From Thysanoteuthis rhombus (Eukaryota > Mollusca > Cephalopoda > Oegopsida > Thysanoteuthidae), in the NCBI GenBank assembly GCA_963457665.1, contig OY735209.1, positions 10,855,814-10,919,813 of the forward strand: a stretch of 64,000 bases of DNA. Direction: 5' to 3'. Below, in pieces: positions 59,690 through 64,000 of this stretch (positions are counted from its first letter, which is position 1; the number at the start of each line of letters is the position of its first letter). A program made the position numbers and the translations under genes. The notes under the pieces were generated by a model. It was given only the letters and a program-made list of their open reading frames with translations. It was not told the DNA's origin and made no database searches.

Positions 59690-59870
59690 GATGCATCCAT
59701 TATAAAATTTAAATGCCATACACAGATCATATGACCGGAGTTGAGGATTTTCCTTGGTAAGAAGCATCATATGAAGGGGCACATTTCTACCAAGTTTCAA
59801 GTAAATCTGACTCAAAATAGCTAAGAAACAAAATCGGGACAGATGGATGGACAAACTCTCCAAGAGTGGT
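59690..59870. repeat. Possible old interspersed repeat
   Basis: The text ACCAAGTTTCAAGTAAATC...GGGACAGATGGATGGACAAA looks like a class of interspersed repeat common in invertebrate genomes. Its boundaries cannot be set. Confidence 0.35.
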
Positions 59871-62800
59871 AAGGACGTGTCTGAAAAAAAAATAGGAAAA
59901 AAAAACTAGAAAAATCACATTGCAGGCATCAATACCAAAGTAAAATGGTCATACATTTTACTATTCTCAGAAATAGTAAGGAAACTCTTCACTTAAGACA
60001 AATCAGTTAAAAAAACTTACACACATCTGAGAAAAAGATGGCACTGAATTTTTTTTAATATCAGAACTAACTTTCTTCATTAGAGATAGAAAAAACAATT
60101 TTTATCCTTTTTTTATTTATTTATTTTTTAAACAAGTTCTATAATAAGCTTCATCAAGAAACTATAGAAGTATTTTCACTATTGAGTTTCAATGTCAACT
60201 TTAAAGAAATAGGGAAGAAAAAAAAACTCAAATGACAGTAGTGAGAAAAATTCTACACAGATTTATCACTATTTTATAAATTGTGCGCAAGTCTAATAAA
60301 AGAAATATGTAATTTGCTACAGGATGTGATTGGAATCAAAGAGAATAGAAGAAAACATTTTAACAGATGCTTTGAACTTTATTTATTCATAGCTATTTAC
60401 TAGTAACTTTGATGTATTCAAATATGTACAAAAGGGATTTTCTCTTCATAGGCAATTTGAAAAACAGAAAAATACTGCAAAAATATCAGATTAGTTAATG
60501 GTTCATCTTAAAAGGAAAACATTACTATTTAGATGCTCTCAAAATATTTACAATCATCTTGAATGCTTTTTTCCATTTTGGCCAGAAAATCAAGATTTCT
60601 TGTGGGAAATTAAGCTATTTTCTTTTTTGTGTGTAGATTTTGTAATTGAACACAGACAAAATTTGTGACATATTGCATCTTATAGCCAATTATTTCAATC
60701 TTTATGATAGGTTTTCTGTATAGATGATACCATGACCCAGTAAGGACAACACACAGTAGGCAGAATATTTTGAGCCCTATATTTTCAGGATGCTCTAACA
60801 GGGAGAATAAAATAAATCCAGGTGATTTTCACTCATTAACATTGTTTCAGTGAAGGGGTTTAATTAACTATACAATTACAATATGGAACTGAACCTTTGT
60901 TCAATGATATCCACGAGAAAGAAAAAATGAGATGACAAAAAAAGGGAATCATTATTCAAAGACATTCATCGAATTGATATAGGCATCCCTAGATATAGCA
61001 TGGTTACCAATATTGCAAGAATTGAAGACATTTATGACATTGTTATCGAAGATGTCCCCCAATATAACGCAGTTCGATACCCTCAATATAAGGTGGTTCA
61101 TTTTAAGGCAGTCCGCACCCCAATTTAATGCAGTTATAAAATTCTTCATAGAAATAATTTGATACTGATAGAATGACTTGACATCGAGCTTAACAGTCAG
61201 TAAAGACTGCTTTTAAGCAGGTAGATATTAAATGAAGAGTATACATAGCAAAGCATGAAAAGTGGCATATAATTCCTGTAGTCTTCAACTTACACCATAA
61301 ATTCCAGAATGTCTCTTTGGATTGGAAAAATAAATATATTTTCAAAATAGATTATAAAATGAACTAAGTGATTTTTGTTGAAACTTTTTTTTTCTTTTTA
61401 AATGCAATTCACAAAGACATACAATTATTAAAAGTGCTATATTCTACCCAGCAAATTGTAAGATAATGAAATATTTTCCGAATTTCAAGTTTGACATTTA
61501 AATGTTTTCGTAAAATGCAAAAAATTTGAATTAAAATATAAATATGTATTCCATCCTCGGATAGAATATCATACTTCAAAGAAAGTATTTGGAATGTTTA
61601 CCCTCAGTAAGTAACGTAGTACTATGTAAAAATCATAGATAAGTTGACGAATTTATTGCAGACTTAAAGGAGTGGCTCAGGATAGAGAACATATGATAAA
61701 TGATCCATGAACACGAGAATTAAATCATGGTAAACAAAAGTGATACCAACTCAAAAATAGTAATTTTTTTTAAAAAATCTAGCTAAACTGGCAACATTCA
61801 ACCTAATTAATTTCAAGTTGATGACTTTAACAGTGGCAAATAAAGAATAAATATTTCTGAGAAAATACTGAAAGTATACTTTCAACATTTCATCAGTTGA
61901 TTCATTCATCTTTGGATATTCTTTAGATAGGCAAGAAATGTATGAATAAATCGGAATTTTGCTTTGAGTTTGAACCTTCAAAGTATTAACCGAAGTTTTG
62001 AGATTTGATATTCAATAATGCACACTTCTGGTACCTAATCAGGTTATTGAAAGTAACAAAAAACATTTCTAAAATTTGAAAACGCAAGGTCAATTGGAGA
62101 CAAGTAATGCATGTCTAAAAAAAAAAAAAAAAAAAAAAAAAAATGGGTTTTTGTTCTACACGTTGACATGAAACAATGTTTCTCAAAGGATCATTTATCT
62201 AACGATAATTTAAGAAATCTCTATCAACAAGCACCGAGATAATTCAACAACTGGCCATCATATAAAGTCAATATTTGCCAAATATGTTGGTCCATGCACT
62301 GGACATGACAGTGTCAAGTTTGAAGTCATTTAGGTCAACAGTTCTCAATATGTGGATGGGTGTTTGATTTACGATAAAAGATCAATACTGAAATGAACAC
62401 ATATTTCAAGACTTAAAAAAATTAAAAAAAAAAAAAAAGAAAAAAAAAGTAACATTTCCAAGTCATAGAGAATAGCATCTCATTATTTCAAGTTTAAAAC
62501 TCCTGAACATTTTCAGGAAACCTGGATGCACCTCCTGAACAGGCATACCATGGTAACCTCAAATAATCATGGCTTTTTGTCTTATTCTATGTTTGATCTG
62601 TGAAGGACAAAAAAGCTTATTACTTACTACATAGTGTCTGTTACATAAGTCTAATTCAATACTGGAAGTTCCCTTTCCAAGAGACTAAGCGTTTTGAAAT
62701 CATATCTCAATAACCCAAATGTTCTTTATAGCCATGATTGCGGTTCTAAAAATAAAACACTGCATTAGGTTTCAGCAAGATTATATTTCAATACAATCAA

Positions 62801-63360
62801 GCGAATAGCATGATTAATCAAAAAATAAGATCTTTGTATTAATTCCCAAATTTGAAGCAAAAAGTTGCCTAATGCTCAAAGGTCACCACGTATAGACAAA
62901 AACAAAAGATTGTCAAAATATCAATACATGAATATTATTGAACACCTAAGAATTATAGTCAAAAGCTGAAATAAACAATATTATCAGTTAACATAAATTT
63001 TTCTGACTGGCTTTCAAATATTCAAGTGGATATAAGATGACACTTGAAGTATCCAAATAATCCCCAAAGATATATGAAAATTGAGCTAAAACCATGAAAT
63101 TCAGATTGATATCAGGCCTTATGCACAGATATACAGTAAGTACTTTCATTTAAGATGATTATGAGACAACTAATAGTTTGTAGAATGATTTCAGAGAAGC
63201 AGTGTAAAAGTATCCAGAGAGGAAAGGAGGAGTAAACAAAAATCTATAATTTTTAAAGCTTGCCCACTAATAAAAAGGTAAAAATGGTATGGTCCCTAAA
63301 AAGAAGTGCAGTCCTTCCAACAAGGCAAGTAGCATTGCCCCCCCACCCAATATTCTAATG
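59870..63360. other. Upstream/5'-intron sequence
   Basis: AT-rich, with poly-A at 62117-62143 and the short tandem units at 61030-61145. No gene recognised. Confidence 0.6.
61030..61145 (-). repeat. Short tandem-like repeats of TTATATTGGGGG type
   Basis: The minus strand repeats GCATTAAATTGGGGTGCGGA, CCTTATATTGAGGGTATCGA and CGTTATATTGGGGGACATC with ACTGC between them, units of about 20-40 bp. Confidence 0.5.
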
Positions 63361-63364
63361 ACTG

Positions 63365-63620
63365 AGGTCCAAAATTACAAGCATTAAGCATCAATTTATT
63401 TCAATACAATTCAAAACATAACCATTGAGAAATGTTCAACAGTATCTTGTCAAAACATTGCTGACATTCCTGTTGTACAACATTAGGGGTAAGGTAATTT
63501 GGGATCACAGTTATTGGGTCATGAAATGCAAAAATAATGTAATACTACTAGCTCTGCAGGAGGGACCACACTACTTTTTAGGGAATGTACCAATTAACTT
63601 CTGTAATAAATAACTGAAAA
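63365..63620 (+). repeat. Dispersed repeat, copy 2 (partner at 54090-54330)
   Basis: Homologous over about 240 bp to the 54.1 kb copy, including ACATTCCTGTTGTACAAC, and diverged by substitutions and small indels. Confidence 0.7.
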
Positions 63621-64000
63621 TTCAAAGTATACGTATACCTTGAATAGTGCACTTAATTAGTTAAAAAAGAAAAAATGTTCTACTCTGTTCAAGGTTTTTC
63701 ATAATCGACTTGATTTTTATTTTGAGCTAATACTTGTTCACCATAATTTGTACAGCAATACCTATTGAAGGCAGTGCTGTGTAGACTTGAATGAAGCTGC
63801 TTATAAATCATCTACACCATTTCAACTGATGAATACATTTTCATCAAATAATTCACTCAAATATTCCATTAGAGACTAAGACTTATCTATGGACTACCTT
63901 GCTGGTCTCTCATTGGATTTTTCACATACTCTAACTTTGCTAATAAGACAGGAAGAAAATACACATATCCTTTCAAGTTTTAGCTAATGTGACACTAACA
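63620..64000. other. Window end, nothing recognised
   Basis: AT-rich sequence with no coding or repeat signal. Confidence 0.5.

Overview
The window is eukaryotic nuclear DNA: AT-rich, with large introns, GT-AG splice sites, many long (AT)n/(GT)n microsatellites and several transposon relics. The only host gene I can support is a spliced gene on the minus strand encoding a TBL1/TBL1XR1 (fly ebi) orthologue. Fourteen coding exons lie between 33137 (ATG) and 8968 (stop). They add up to exactly 1470 nt (489 aa plus stop) with consistent phase at every junction. The protein has an N-terminal LisH domain, an F-box-like segment, a short hydrophilic hinge and eight C-terminal WD40 repeats. The family forms part of the nuclear NCoR/SMRT-HDAC3 corepressor complex and recruits ubiquitin machinery for corepressor exchange. 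The protein and repeat content suggest an invertebrate, perhaps a mollusc; no marker here settles the species.

Layout: 1-4780 is downstream flank with no supported gene. About 4780-8967 is the probable 3' UTR (end uncertain), with an (AT)-rich satellite at 5969-6322. From 8968 to 33197 lie the coding exons and introns. The introns hold a mariner relic (16135-16670), tRNA-derived repeat heads, a polypyrimidine minisatellite (23455-24243) and a dispersed repeat family. The exon with the ATG begins at an AG acceptor (33197), so at least one untranslated exon and the promoter lie further upstream, in the rest of the window or beyond it.

33198-64000 is probably 5' intron or upstream flank. It is rich in mobile-element remains: LINE 3' ends (35060-35300, 49860-49960), a piggyBac-like transposase remnant (38540-38986), and a 5'-truncated, frameshifted Penelope-like retroelement with RT, GIY-YIG motif and a hammerhead-like RNA motif (about 40048-42630). 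It also holds two head-to-head Tc1-like fragments (43164-43690), a hAT-like non-autonomous element with an 8-bp target duplication (44274-44607), two decayed mariner pieces, and a GC-rich 458-bp insertion with a perfect 12-bp target duplication (53294-53751).

I found no convincing new multi-gene system. The items most worth a second look are the hammerhead-like motif in the Penelope element, the GC-rich insertion of unknown class, the hAT-like element, the diversity of tRNA-derived repeat heads, and the excess of pure G/C homopolymers of 9-12 nt.
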